Assembly: GCF_000721265.1 (NCBI RefSeq)
Contig: NZ_JOFZ01000011.1
Coordinates: 1 to 64,000, forward strand
Length of the DNA stretch: 64,000 nt
Reading direction: 5' to 3'
Source of the DNA: Streptomyces sp. NRRL F-5126
GTDB taxonomy: Bacteria > Actinomycetota > Actinomycetes > Streptomycetales > Streptomycetaceae
Part shown: positions 50,378 to 59,467 of the stretch, one piece after another
Position numbering within the stretch: position 1 is the stretch's first letter
Layout: each line of letters starts with the position of its first letter
The notes under the pieces: model-generated
Database searches by the model: none
What the model saw: the letters and a program-made list of their open reading frames with translations, nothing else
Told to the model about the DNA's origin: nothing
Translations under genes and position numbers: made by a program

Positions 50378-51026
50378 CGCACGAGTGGCGTACGGACCGA
50401 ACGCGGACGTGCCGCGCGGCGGCGCTGAGCGCGATGTGCCGGGTGAGCGGCGCGAGCAGGAGGCGACGTCCGGCGAAGCCGATGGGCCCGACGGATCCGA
50501 CGGCTACGACGGTTGGCGCGGACTGGCCCGTGAGCTGGTGGACAGGATCGCGCGGGACGGGCGTCTCACCACACAGGCCCAGCGCCTGCCCGGCGCCCAG
50601 ATGCGCAGGCGTGTCGCCCGCTGCCGTGCCATCAACGCGGCGGCGCTGCACGAGATCGTCGAGGAGTCCGGCTGGCCGACGGCGGAGCTGGTCGGCGAGG
50701 AGGCCTCGACGGCCGCGCTGATGATCCTCCTGCACGCCGACGACCTGGCGCTCAAGCTCTCGTGCCGCGACCTGATCACCGACGCGGTCGAGCGCGGGCA
50801 GTGCCCGCCGATCCACGCCGCCTACGCGACCGACCACTGCGCGGTCGAACTGGGCAGGCCCCAGCCGTACGGCACCCGCTACACGCCGCTCGGCAGGCCC
50901 TACCCGGTGGCCGACCCGGAAGGGGTCGACGCGCGCAGGGTCGCGATCGGGCTGCGCACGATGGCGGCCGAGCAGCAGGCCCTGGCCGAGATCCAGCTCC
51001 GCCGGCTGAGCCGCGCCTCCGCCTGA
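50370..51026 (+). CDS. DUF6624-family hypothetical protein
   Basis: The protein has 218 residues. The first ~45 residues are Gly/Asp/Glu-rich and likely disordered. The rest contains 'GWPTAELVGEEASTAALMILLHADD', 'PPIHAAYATDHCAVELGRPQPYGTRY' (key runs WPT..LVGE, AYATDH and GRPQPYGT), the signature of DUF6624. It overlaps the ATPase gene by 8 bp, so the two are probably cotranslated. The molecular role of the family is unknown. Confidence 0.8.
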   Translation: MGDARVAYGPNADVPRGGAERDVPGERREQEATSGEADGPDGSDGYDGWRGLARELVDRIARDGRLTTQAQRLPGAQMRRRVARCRAINAAALHEIVEESGWPTAELVGEEASTAALMILLHADDLALKLSCRDLITDAVERGQCPPIHAAYATDHCAVELGRPQPYGTRYTPLGRPYPVADPEGVDARRVAIGLRTMAAEQQALAEIQLRRLSRASA

Positions 51027-51138
51027 CGCTTGCCCCCGCCGCCCGACCGCATCGCCTGGCACCTCTGCCCGACGCGGGCGGACCTCATTCTTCCGGCGGC
51101 CCCGGAACGCCTCACGCCCGTTTGGGCCGTTGGGCCGG

Positions 51139-52104
51139 TCAGCCGGTGAACGGAAGGAAGACGACACGCCGCCCCGGGGCCTCCGTAGCGGTCCAGGCCG
51201 CCTCGACGTCCGCCAGGGGCACCGCCCGGGCGTCGACAGTGAACGCGCCGGCCACCAGCCGCTCCATCAGGGACGGCAGTTCGGCGACGATCCCGGCGGC
51301 GGTGACCGAGCCCTGGCCGCTGCCCATGATCCGCAAGTTCGCGGCGCGCAACATGAAGGAGGGGAGGGTGATTTCCGGCCCGGCCGTCGAGCCGATCTGA
51401 ATCCAGTCCAGCGGCATGCTGCGGTCACTACGGTGGGTGATCAGGGCGGACATGGCCCGCTCCGTCGAAGCCCCCCACGTGTAGTCGATCACGACGTCGA
51501 CGTCCGCGGCAGCCACACCCAACCTGACGGCCGCCTCCTCCGGGTCGCCCGCGAGGGAGACCGAATCCGTGGCGCCGAGCCCGGCGAGCGCCTCCAGACG
51601 CCCGGGGTCGCGTCCCGCGGCGACGACGCGGGCCGCGCCGAGGTGGCGGGCGACCTGTACGGCCATCCGGCCCGCACTGCCCGTCGCGCCGAGCACCAGC
51701 ACGCTCTGCCCGCCCCTGAAGGCGACCCGGCGGCGCAGCGCAACCCACGAGGACATGGCCGGGTTCATGGCGGCGGCGATCACCACGGGGTCGGCGCCCT
51801 CCGGCAGCGGAACGGACCTGCGCGGATCGAGAAGTGCCTGATCGGCCATTGTCCCAGGGACTCCGTCGTCCGCCACGAAGTAGACGCGCCGCCCATCCGG
51901 CAGCCGTCCCACACCGTCGACACCGGGCACCAGGGGCAGCCGACCGTCGCTGGTGTAGTGGGTCCCAGCGGCGCCTGAGCGCACCCGGGGGTGCAGGCCC
52001 GCGGCCTCCACGTCCACCAGGACCTGGCCGTCCGCGGGGCGTGGCGTCTCGAACTGCTCATAGCGGGGCGGCCGATCGAACGAACGGACGACTGCGGCGT
52101 ACAT
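51139..52104 (-). CDS. Zinc-independent quinone-oxidoreductase-like MDR protein
   Basis: The protein has 321 residues. It is a medium-chain dehydrogenase/reductase: 'VLVDVEAAGLHPRVRSGAAG', 'LPLVPGVDGVGRLPDGRRVYF', and the nucleotide loop 'VLVLGATGSAGRMAVQVARHLGA' (AxGxxG-type). It has no zinc-ligand cysteines or histidine at the catalytic site. ATG at 52104 has AGGAG upstream. It is divergent from a MarR gene across a long inverted repeat that overlaps the expected promoter, so it is probably derepressed by a small electrophile or phenolic ligand. Confidence 0.88.
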   Translation of the reverse strand: MYAAVVRSFDRPPRYEQFETPRPADGQVLVDVEAAGLHPRVRSGAAGTHYTSDGRLPLVPGVDGVGRLPDGRRVYFVADDGVPGTMADQALLDPRRSVPLPEGADPVVIAAAMNPAMSSWVALRRRVAFRGGQSVLVLGATGSAGRMAVQVARHLGAARVVAAGRDPGRLEALAGLGATDSVSLAGDPEEAAVRLGVAAADVDVVIDYTWGASTERAMSALITHRSDRSMPLDWIQIGSTAGPEITLPSFMLRAANLRIMGSGQGSVTAAGIVAELPSLMERLVAGAFTVDARAVPLADVEAAWTATEAPGRRVVFLPFTG

Positions 52105-52140
52105 GGCGGCTCCTGGAATACGGATGGGCTTGCCAGGTTT

Positions 52141-52181
52141 TAGTACGTGGCACAAACCAAATTAGTTTGTGCCACGTACTA
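52141..52181. promoter_or_regulatory. 41-bp MarR operator (17-bp perfect inverted repeat)
   Basis: TAGTACGTGGCACAAAC (52141-52157) and its exact complement (52165-52181) flank CAAATTA. It lies 37 bp upstream of the oxidoreductase start and 20 bp upstream of the MarR start, so binding would block both divergent promoters. Confidence 0.85.
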
Positions 52182-52200
52182 CGTCAAGTACGATGGGGCC

Positions 52201-52665
52201 ATGCCTGACGACGCCGTCCCCTCCTCGCCCACCCATCCAGCGGAATCGGCCGATCTCGGGATCGTCGACGCCCTGGCCCGGCTGTCGTTCGCCGTGCAGG
52301 GCGAGCTGGGGAGTGTCGCTGCGGAGAACGGGCTGTCCCTCGTCCAACTGCGGCTGCTCGGCGTGTTGCGCGACCGCGAGCCCGGCATGCGGGAACTCGC
52401 GGATCACCTGGGCCTGGACAAGTCCAGCATGACGGGGCTGGCCGACCGGGCCGAGCGGCGCGGCCTGCTGCGCAGGACCCCGGCCCCGCACGACAAACGT
52501 GCGGTGCGGGTATCGCTGACCCCCCAGGGGCACGAGCTCGCCCGGGCCGCCACCGACGAGGCGGGCCGCCGGATCCTCGCCCTCACCGCGCACCTCACCG
52601 ATGCGCAGCGCTCGCAACTGTCCTGCCTCGCCGGCATGCTCGTCGCCGGCGCGGGAGTTCTCTGA
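52201..52665 (+). CDS. MarR-family transcriptional regulator
   Basis: The protein has 154 residues. The winged helix includes 'PGMRELADHLGLDKSSMTGLADRAERRGLL' (recognition helix K-S-S-M-T-G-L) and the wing 'RRTPAPHDKRAVRVSLTPQG'. ATG at 52201 is chosen over an in-frame upstream start at 52147 because the latter lies within the operator. It likely represses the divergent oxidoreductase and itself. Confidence 0.92.
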   Translation: MPDDAVPSSPTHPAESADLGIVDALARLSFAVQGELGSVAAENGLSLVQLRLLGVLRDREPGMRELADHLGLDKSSMTGLADRAERRGLLRRTPAPHDKRAVRVSLTPQGHELARAATDEAGRRILALTAHLTDAQRSQLSCLAGMLVAGAGVL

Positions 52666-52693
52666 CGGCTTCGGGCCGGCCGGCCGATCCTGC

Positions 52694-53548
52694 CTACGAC
52701 ACGATGTCCTTGCGTGCGAACCCGCGGAACGCGAGGGCGAACAGCACCAGCGCGTACGCCACCGACACCGCGGAGCCCTTGAGCATCCCCGACCACTCCA
52801 GTTGCGGCTGGAGCGCGTCGATCCACGCGAACTGCCAGTGCGCGGGCAGGAACTGCCGCCAGTGGCCGAGCGCGGTCACCGCGTCGAGCACATTGCCGAC
52901 GATGGTCAGCCCGACCGCGCCGCCGACCGCGCCCAGTGGCGCGTCCGTCTTCGTGGAGAGCCAGAACGCGAGGCCCGCCGTAACCAGTTGGGACACGAAC
53001 ACGAACGCGACCACCAGGGCGAGCCGGGGCAGCGCCTGTCCAAGAGACAGTTGGCCTCCCGTGGGCAGCTCCAGCGGGCCCCCGCCGTAGGCGGCGGTGC
53101 CGACGGCCAGCGCGACGAGCGGCAGCACCACCATCGCGGCGGCGCTCATCCACAGCGCCACCAGCAGTTTGCTCACCAGCAGCCGCGACCGCGGCACGGG
53201 GGCCGCGAGCAGGTAGCGCAGCGACGACCAGCCCGCCTCCGAGGCGACGGTGTCCCCGCAGAACAGCGCGACCGGCACGACGAGCAGGAACCCGGCCGAC
53301 ACGAACAGGGCCGTCGCCGCGAAGTTGGCCCCCGAGCGCGTGGCCGTAGCCATCAGCGTCAGCTGCCCGTCCGCCCCGCCGGGCGTGCCGCCGACGGCGA
53401 ACGCGGCGGCGAGGACGAACGGCAGCAGCGCGAGCACGAGACCCATCACGAGCGTCCTGCGCCGCTTCAGCTGCCGCACCGTCTCGACCCTGAACGGCAG
53501 GGTTCGGCGGGCACGGTAGCCGGGGGCCGACTGGGTGAGCGCGCTCAT
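52694..53548 (-). CDS. ABC-2-type exporter permease
   Basis: The protein has 284 residues with about six membrane helices ('LVMGLVLALLPFVLAAAFAV', 'LVVPVALFCGDTVASEAGW', 'VALWMSAAAMVVLPLVALAV' and others). 'EAGWSSLRYLLAAPVPRSRLL' is the cytoplasmic coupling segment of ABC-2 permeases. Its start overlaps the stop of the hydrolase-ABC fusion (ATGA), so the two gene products form one exporter. Confidence 0.9.
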   Translation of the reverse strand: MSALTQSAPGYRARRTLPFRVETVRQLKRRRTLVMGLVLALLPFVLAAAFAVGGTPGGADGQLTLMATATRSGANFAATALFVSAGFLLVVPVALFCGDTVASEAGWSSLRYLLAAPVPRSRLLVSKLLVALWMSAAAMVVLPLVALAVGTAAYGGGPLELPTGGQLSLGQALPRLALVVAFVFVSQLVTAGLAFWLSTKTDAPLGAVGGAVGLTIVGNVLDAVTALGHWRQFLPAHWQFAWIDALQPQLEWSGMLKGSAVSVAYALVLFALAFRGFARKDIVS

Positions 53549-56388
53549 GCCTGGTCTCCTGGGACCGTGGATTCCTCGTGGACGCGCGCACCGGCGCTGC
53601 CGGCGTCGTCCGCCGTGCCGCCCCCGTTTGAGATGAGGGTGAGGAACGCGTCCTCAAGGCGGCGGTGGGGGCCCAGGCCCGTCAGCCGCACGTCGAGCCG
53701 CAGCAACTCCGTCACCAGCGCGTTCGTCGTCGCGCCCGCGAGCCGCACCAGCAGGCCCGCTTCCGTACCCACGGCGGACGCGACGCCGGGCAGCGCGGCG
53801 ACCGCCCCGACCGCGGCATCGGGCACCTGGCCCTCGGTGGTGACGAGCAGCGTGTCCCCCGACCCGGTGATCTCGGTGACGGGGCCCGCCTGCACGAGCT
53901 GCCCGCGGTGCATGACGACCAGATGCGTGCAGGACTGCTCGACCTCCGACAGCAGGTGGCTGGAGACGATCACCGTCCTGCCGTCGGCCGCGTACTTGAT
54001 CATCACGTCGCGCATCTCGCGGATCTGCGGCGGGTCGAGGCCGTTCGTCGGCTCGTCGAGGATCAGCAGATCAGGCAGGCCCAGCATGGCCTGCGCGATG
54101 GCGAGCCGCTGCCGCATGCCCTGCGAGTACGTGCGCACGGCACGCGCCAGCGCGTCGCCGAGACCGGCGATCTCCAGCGCCTCCTCGATGTGCGCGTCCT
54201 GCGCGGGACGGCCCGTGGCACGCCAGTACAGCTCCAGGTTGGCCCGCCCCGTCAGGTGCGGCAGGAACCCCGCGCCCTCCACGAACGAGCCGACGCGCGA
54301 GAGCACGGGCGCGCCCGGCCGCACGGCGTGCCCGAAGATCCTCGCCTCGCCCGCGTCGGGGGCGATCAGCCCCATCAGCATGCGCAGCGTGGTCGTCTTG
54401 CCCGCGCCGTTGGGCCCGAGCAGCCCGAGCACCTGGCCCCTCTCCACGCGGAAGGACAGGTCGCGCACCGCGTACCGATCGGCCGACTTCGCGTAGCGCT
54501 TCGTCAGCCCCGTGATCTGCAGGGGCACCTCGGCGAGCGCGGGATCCGGCGCCGGGACGGCGCCCCGCCGCCGCGCACCCAGCAGCAGCGCCGCCGCGAC
54601 GACCAGCCCCGCCGCCGGCAGCCCCCACACCCACCAGGGCAGCGGCGCCGCGCCGGTCGTCAGGGCGGGGTCGGTCGGCACGGAGAGGGAGCCGCCCGCG
54701 AGGGAGGCCGTGTACGTGGCGGGGGCGGCGGGCGAGGCGTACCCGAGGTCGGTGGCGGCCAGGACGACTTCCAGCCGGTGCCCGGCGGGCACCTGGTGGT
54801 CGACGGCGGGCAGCGTCACGGTGACGGTCCTGCCGTGCTTCGCGCCGTCGACGCGCACCGGGGTGACCAGCTGCGAGGGCAGCACCCGACCGCCGCCCGG
54901 CGCGACGTCGTACACCTTGCCGAACAGCACGGCCTGCCCGGTGGACGAGGCGACCTTGACCCGCACGGTCGGCGACCCGGTGATCCGCAGCGAGTGCGTG
55001 AGCGGCCTCGACTCGAACCGGGCGTACTGCCCGGGGAAGTCGAAGGACAGCCCGAGCCCGGCGGCGGCCAGCTGCCCGGCCGCACCTCCCGAGGACCCAC
55101 CGCCGTCGCCGGAGCCACCGGCCCCGCCACCGGACGCGCCGCCCCCGGACGAGCCGTTCCCCGATGAGCCCGAACCCGCCCCGGTGGCGAACGCGCCGAG
55201 TCCGCCGAGCCCGGGAACCGCGGAGATCGACGGCGGGTTGCCGCCCGCCGGGTTCGCGAACGACTGCGTGCCGCCCGTCAGCTCGATGCGCTTCGGGTCG
55301 CCGCGCAGCCCCGGGTAGCGGTCCGCTTCCGCGCCCCGCAGCTCGGCCGCGCCGTCGGTGGAGTCGATGCCGCCGGTGCGCGTGACCCGGAACGCGGGCC
55401 CGGTGTCGACGCTCTTGTCACCCTTCAAGTAGCGGTCGAACCAAGCCGACACCCGCCCCTCGACACGGCTCGTCTCCTGATCTCCGCCGTCGTGGCCGCC
55501 CGACATCCAGTCGACGGACACGGGCGCGCCGCCCAGCGCGATGGCCTTCGCCATCGCGTCCGCCTGGCCGAGCGGGAACAGCGAATCCGTCTGGCCCTGC
55601 ACGATCAGCGACGGCACGTCGATACGGTCGGCGACGGCCGACGGGCTGCGCTTCTCCAGCAGCGCCCGGTCGGCGGGCGTCTCCTTCCCCGCCACGGCGA
55701 TGCGCTGGTACAGCTCGCACAGGCTCGCCTCGAAGCGCCCGCAGCCGCCGCCCGAGGAGAAGAAGATCCCGGCCCACAGCTTCTTGAACACCCCGCCGGG
55801 CAGCAGCGCGTCCGCGAGGTTCCAGTACGTGATCTCCGGCGCGATCGCGTCCACGCGCCGGTCGTATCCGGCCGCGAGCAGGGAGATCGCCCCGCCGTAC
55901 GAGGCGCCGGTGACGCCGACCCGGGGATCGCCAGGCCCGTCGAGCTCGACCTGCGGCTGCCGAGCGAGCCAGTCGATCAGCCGCGAGACGTCCTTGACTT
56001 CATGCGCGGGATCGTTCAGGCCGATCTTCCCGGTGGACCTGCCGAACCCGCGCGACGACCACGTCAGCACCGCGTACCCGTCACGCGCGAGCCGTTCGGC
56101 CTCGCCCCGCACGTCCGCCTTGCTGCCGCCGAACCCGTGCGCCAGCAGCACGGCGGGCCGCCGCCCGCCGCCACCCTGATCGCTGTCCGCGACGAAGTAG
56201 GAGGTGTCGATCCGGGCCCCCGGCATGTCCATGAACCGGTCCGACCGGTGCACGACCGGCGCGCCGCCACCGCCCGTAGCGGCGACGGCCGTCCACGTCC
56301 CGCCGCCGACGAGCACGACGAGGACGGCCACCAGCATCGCGGTCCACCGCGTGCGCAGCCCGAGCCGTCGAGGGATTCGGATCTCCAT
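53545..56388 (-). CDS. Fusion of extracytoplasmic alpha/beta hydrolase (X-Pro dipeptidyl-peptidase-like) with an ABC exporter ATPase
   Basis: The protein has 947 residues. A membrane anchor (about 16-37) is followed by an alpha/beta hydrolase with nucleophile S163 in 'GASYGG', acid D268 in 'QGQTDSLFPL' and H299 in 'SGGHDG'. A Gly/Ser-rich stretch (about 404-438) and a beta-rich domain like the C-terminus of XP-DPP/CocE enzymes (about 445-570) come next. A second membrane helix (about 585-604) brings the chain back inside, where a complete ABC ATPase begins (622): Walker A 'GPNGAGKTT' (658-666), signature 'YSQGMRQRL', Walker B 'LLILDEPTNGLDP'. The topology (hydrolase outside, ATPase inside) is self-consistent. 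The permease follows with ATGA overlap. Confidence 0.88.
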   Translation of the reverse strand: MEIRIPRRLGLRTRWTAMLVAVLVVLVGGGTWTAVAATGGGGAPVVHRSDRFMDMPGARIDTSYFVADSDQGGGGRRPAVLLAHGFGGSKADVRGEAERLARDGYAVLTWSSRGFGRSTGKIGLNDPAHEVKDVSRLIDWLARQPQVELDGPGDPRVGVTGASYGGAISLLAAGYDRRVDAIAPEITYWNLADALLPGGVFKKLWAGIFFSSGGGCGRFEASLCELYQRIAVAGKETPADRALLEKRSPSAVADRIDVPSLIVQGQTDSLFPLGQADAMAKAIALGGAPVSVDWMSGGHDGGDQETSRVEGRVSAWFDRYLKGDKSVDTGPAFRVTRTGGIDSTDGAAELRGAEADRYPGLRGDPKRIELTGGTQSFANPAGGNPPSISAVPGLGGLGAFATGAGSGSSGNGSSGGGASGGGAGGSGDGGGSSGGAAGQLAAAGLGLSFDFPGQYARFESRPLTHSLRITGSPTVRVKVASSTGQAVLFGKVYDVAPGGGRVLPSQLVTPVRVDGAKHGRTVTVTLPAVDHQVPAGHRLEVVLAATDLGYASPAAPATYTASLAGGSLSVPTDPALTTGAAPLPWWVWGLPAAGLVVAAALLLGARRRGAVPAPDPALAEVPLQITGLTKRYAKSADRYAVRDLSFRVERGQVLGLLGPNGAGKTTTLRMLMGLIAPDAGEARIFGHAVRPGAPVLSRVGSFVEGAGFLPHLTGRANLELYWRATGRPAQDAHIEEALEIAGLGDALARAVRTYSQGMRQRLAIAQAMLGLPDLLILDEPTNGLDPPQIREMRDVMIKYAADGRTVIVSSHLLSEVEQSCTHLVVMHRGQLVQAGPVTEITGSGDTLLVTTEGQVPDAAVGAVAALPGVASAVGTEAGLLVRLAGATTNALVTELLRLDVRLTGLGPHRRLEDAFLTLISNGGGTADDAGSAGARVHEESTVPGDQA

Positions 56389-56589
56389 GCCGACGACTGT
56401 ACGGGCCGCCACTGACAGTGACGACGTACCCGGGTCGCAACCCGGCGGCCGCTCGGGCCCTCCCATCGGCGTACGCCCCCGAAGTGCGCGTACCGCAGGC
56501 GGAGTACGTGGAGGCGAGCACCCGCGGGGACTCCTACGGCCGGTTCGAGCTGAGCCTGGTCTCCCTCGACTCGCCGTTGTGGCGTGGGC

Positions 56590-57282
56590 CTAGGTGCTCC
56601 GGCCTTGACCATCGGTCAGAACTGCCGCTGTCAAAGTGAGGTGCCTGACGAGGACGGCGGTCGCGGTGTCGGCATCGCGGGCCAGCGCCGCCTCCTCCAG
56701 GCTGCGGTGCTCCTCGGCGCCGTCGCGGCCGGGGTTGCGGTGCGCCGACCAACGGCGAGCCAGCTCGCTCGCGGTCCACAACCGGTCGAAGGTCTCCAGC
56801 AGCGCGCGGTTGCCGCATCCGTCAAGCAGCGTGCGGTGGAAGGCCCTGTGGGCCTCGGCCCAAGCGCCGGTGTAGTGCGCGCCCTCCTCCGGCACGTAGG
56901 CCGGAGTGCGCACGAGACGATGGTGGGCAGCCCGCACACGTGCCTCCCAGTCGACATCGCCGCGCTCGATGGACATACGCAGTACCACCGGTTCGATGCT
57001 CCGGCGGGCTTCCGCGATCTCCTGCCAGCGGTGGTCGGAGAAGGCCGGGACCGCGAAACCGCGGTTGGGCAGCCGGTCGGCGAGCCCCTCGCCGACCACC
57101 CGTACAAGTGCCTCACGCACCACAGCCAGGCTCACACCCTGCTCCTTGGCAAGGTCCTGCGGCTTGAGGGGGCTGCCAGGAGAGTGGTCCCCGCGCATGA
57201 TCGCGTCCCGCAGATGTGCGTAGACCTGTTCGGAGAGCATCTGCTTCCCCGGCGGGGTCGAGGACTGCACCGTTCGAGCCAT
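56590..57282 (-). CDS. GntR-family (FadR subfamily) transcriptional regulator
   Basis: The protein has 230 residues. The winged helix-turn-helix is 'YAHLRDAIMRGDHSPGSPL' and 'LAKEQGVSLAVVREALVRV', and the all-helical FadR-type effector domain ('HRAFHRTLLDGCGNRALLE', with a metal-site-type His pattern) follows. A perfect 14-bp palindrome lies 25 bp upstream (57307-57320). It is divergent from an SCO6745-family gene. The 201-bp gap on its downstream side (56389-56589) holds nothing recognisable. Confidence 0.9.
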   Translation of the reverse strand: MARTVQSSTPPGKQMLSEQVYAHLRDAIMRGDHSPGSPLKPQDLAKEQGVSLAVVREALVRVVGEGLADRLPNRGFAVPAFSDHRWQEIAEARRSIEPVVLRMSIERGDVDWEARVRAAHHRLVRTPAYVPEEGAHYTGAWAEAHRAFHRTLLDGCGNRALLETFDRLWTASELARRWSAHRNPGRDGAEEHRSLEEAALARDADTATAVLVRHLTLTAAVLTDGQGRST

Positions 57283-57306
57283 GGGGTCATCGTAGACGAT
57301 CGCCCG

Positions 57307-57320
57307 AATAATCGATTATT
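57307..57320. promoter_or_regulatory. GntR/FadR-type operator
   Basis: AATAATCGATTATT is a perfect palindrome and is strikingly AT-rich for this genome. It sits 25 bp upstream of the GntR start in the divergent promoter with the SCO6745-family gene. Confidence 0.65.
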
Positions 57321-57427
57321 ACTGCTACAGTCGATTCTTGTGGTCGGGAGGACATCCTCGCCCGGAAAAGACCAGTGCCGAAACGCCCGCCTGACAGCGC
57401 GGCCCACCCCTCGGAGACGCCACCGCC

Positions 57428-58330
57428 ATGCACGACGACACCCTTCCCGCTCCCGACTCCGCCCGTACCGGCGACGGTCCGATGGACCTGAACGCCGTCC
57501 GGGACGTCAGCCGCGCCGTCAGCGCCGCCCACCTGTTCATCTACCTCTGCCCCGAGACCGCCGAGGAGGCGGCCGGGCTCGGCGTGACCGACCGCGGGCC
57601 GGCATACCTGGCATTCCGGTCGGCTGCGATGGGCCCGGTTCCGTGGCAGGTCACGCTCGCGGCCTTCTACAACTTCAGCCCGCGGGCAGTGCGGGCCATG
57701 GCGGGCGTATGGGACGCCGCATCGCCCGAGCGGTGGCAGGCGGCCCGCTTCGCGGCCGCCGGCCGTGCGATGCGGCGCGTCAACGCGCGTCTCAGTGACA
57801 ACCGCCTCGCCGAGGCGCGTTCGCTGATCGATCCGGTCGTCTCCGGCGCCGACTACGCCGGCAAGGTGCTGGCCGCCGCGAATGCCTCGGTCGCGCTTCC
57901 CTCCGATCCTCTTGTCGCGCTCTGGCAGCAGATCACGGTGGTGCGCGAGTGGCGCGGCGACGCCCATCTCGTCGTACTCGCCGACAACGGCCTCGGGCCG
58001 TGCGACTGCCTTGTTCTGCACACCGCGACGGGTCGCCTCCCGACAGCTCTCGCGAGAACGACCCGCCAGTGGGACGACGAGGAGTGGAGCGGGGCGACGG
58101 CACGCCTCATCGCGCGCGGCTGGCTCGACTCCGACGCTGTACTCACCGAGGCCGGCAGTGCGGCACGCGAGCGCATCGAAATGGAAACGGACGAGCATTG
58201 CGCCGCGTTGTGGGCGCCGATCGGCAATACGGGCGCCCGCCGATTCGCCTCGCTCATCGCACCGATCGCCAACGCGTTCACGGAGGCCGGGACGTTTGAG
58301 GCCGTCCATGGACGGCCTGGTCTCGCCTGA
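57428..58330 (+). CDS. SCO6745/SalK-like family protein
   Basis: The protein has 300 residues. The pattern 'RDVSRAVSAAHLFIYLCPE' then 'YLAFRSAAMGPVPWQVTLAAFYNFSP' (key runs RSAAMGPV and AFYNFSP) and a C-terminal winged-helix-like 'TARLIARGWLDSDAVLTEAG' is that of the SCO6745 family. Members are predicted to bind DNA or a small ligand, but no function is established. It is divergent from the GntR gene and probably under its control. Confidence 0.8.
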   Translation: MHDDTLPAPDSARTGDGPMDLNAVRDVSRAVSAAHLFIYLCPETAEEAAGLGVTDRGPAYLAFRSAAMGPVPWQVTLAAFYNFSPRAVRAMAGVWDAASPERWQAARFAAAGRAMRRVNARLSDNRLAEARSLIDPVVSGADYAGKVLAAANASVALPSDPLVALWQQITVVREWRGDAHLVVLADNGLGPCDCLVLHTATGRLPTALARTTRQWDDEEWSGATARLIARGWLDSDAVLTEAGSAARERIEMETDEHCAALWAPIGNTGARRFASLIAPIANAFTEAGTFEAVHGRPGLA

Positions 58331-58372
58331 GCGACCGTGCCCTGCCCACGCCGCATCCGGGCGGCGTGCCCT

Positions 58373-59467
58373 TCACATCCGCCCGTCAGGCCCCCACAGG
58401 TGCTGGCCGTGCGGCGTACGGGTCAGCCCGAACTCGTAGACGGAGGGCGCTCCGGCGTCCTGCCACCGCCGCCACGCCTCCCTGACCTCGTCCGCGAGGC
58501 GGCGGGATCCGCCCTGGCGTGTGCGGGCGCCGTTCATGACGGCCCATGAGGCGCGCCCGTCGTGCAGCCGGGCGACGATGCCTCCGCTGCCGTCTCGCTG
58601 CTCGGTCGTCACCCGCACCTCGGGCAGCAGCACTCGGACCGCGAAGAGGGTGTTGCCGTCGAGGTGCAGCGGGGTGGAATCCCACTCGGTGGCCGATTCG
58701 ACGAAGTCGGGTGCAGCGGCTTGCACTTGGGAGAACGTCTGCCCCTGGTCCGTGCCCCGGGCCGGCATGAACGCGGCGAGGCCCTGCATCCAGCCGGTGG
58801 CGGAACGCCCGTCCTCGGCCACCGTCAGCGCGACGTGGCCGAGCCGTCCCCACGGGACGACGATCCGCCCGCCGGGCCGCACCTGCTCGACCCAGGCCCA
58901 GGGCACCTCGTCCACGGCGTACGTGGAGACGAGCCGGTCATAGGGTGCGCCGTCGGGCCATCCAACGGCCCCGTCGCCAAGCACCACTTCCGCGCGGCCG
59001 TCGAGCCGGTCCCTCGCGGCGCCGGCGAGCCCGGGCTCCACCTCGACGCTGGTGACGAGCCCGTCCCCGGCGCGCGCGGCGAGCAGCGCGGCGTTCCAGC
59101 CGCTTCCGGTGCCGAGTTCGAGGACGCGGTGGCCGGGCTCGACGACGAGGGAGTCGAGCATGTCCGCGACGACCGACACGCACGAGATGCTGGATGCCGC
59201 GAACCCGTCGACGACGTCAATGACGGTCGCGTCGTACGGGTCCGGGTAGACGGCGTCGGCCCACGCGCTGGGGTCGCGGTCGCGGTCGACTGTGGTGTAG
59301 ACGGCCGCGTGGCCGTCCCAGACGCGGACGGCGGCGGGGGCGTATCGGTCACGGGGAGTGCGGAGCACGGCCTGGCGGACCCAGGGGGAATCGGGGGGCC
59401 AGAGGCCCCCGTCATCCATGGCGTCCACCATCCGCCGCCGCGCGGCGGGCAGCGACAAGGGGCTCAC
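58373..59467 (-). CDS. Protein-L-isoaspartate O-methyltransferase-like (PIMT) protein
   Basis: The protein has 364 residues, longer than housekeeping PIMT (about 210). Residues about 12-220 carry the PIMT core: 'AVLRTPRDRYAP', the SAM loop 'VLELGTGSGWNAALLAA', 'DRLVSTYAVDEVPWAWVEQV' and 'GGRIVVPWG'. The C-terminal ~140 residues are an extension seen in peptide-tailoring PIMT homologues. GTG at 59467 overlaps the stop of a 37-codon gene (GTGA). This translational coupling, together with family precedent in lanthipeptide and graspetide systems, suggests a dedicated peptide substrate; no LanB/LanC or ATP-grasp gene is adjacent. Confidence 0.85.
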   Translation of the reverse strand: MSPLSLPAARRRMVDAMDDGGLWPPDSPWVRQAVLRTPRDRYAPAAVRVWDGHAAVYTTVDRDRDPSAWADAVYPDPYDATVIDVVDGFAASSISCVSVVADMLDSLVVEPGHRVLELGTGSGWNAALLAARAGDGLVTSVEVEPGLAGAARDRLDGRAEVVLGDGAVGWPDGAPYDRLVSTYAVDEVPWAWVEQVRPGGRIVVPWGRLGHVALTVAEDGRSATGWMQGLAAFMPARGTDQGQTFSQVQAAAPDFVESATEWDSTPLHLDGNTLFAVRVLLPEVRVTTEQRDGSGGIVARLHDGRASWAVMNGARTRQGGSRRLADEVREAWRRWQDAGAPSVYEFGLTRTPHGQHLWGPDGRM

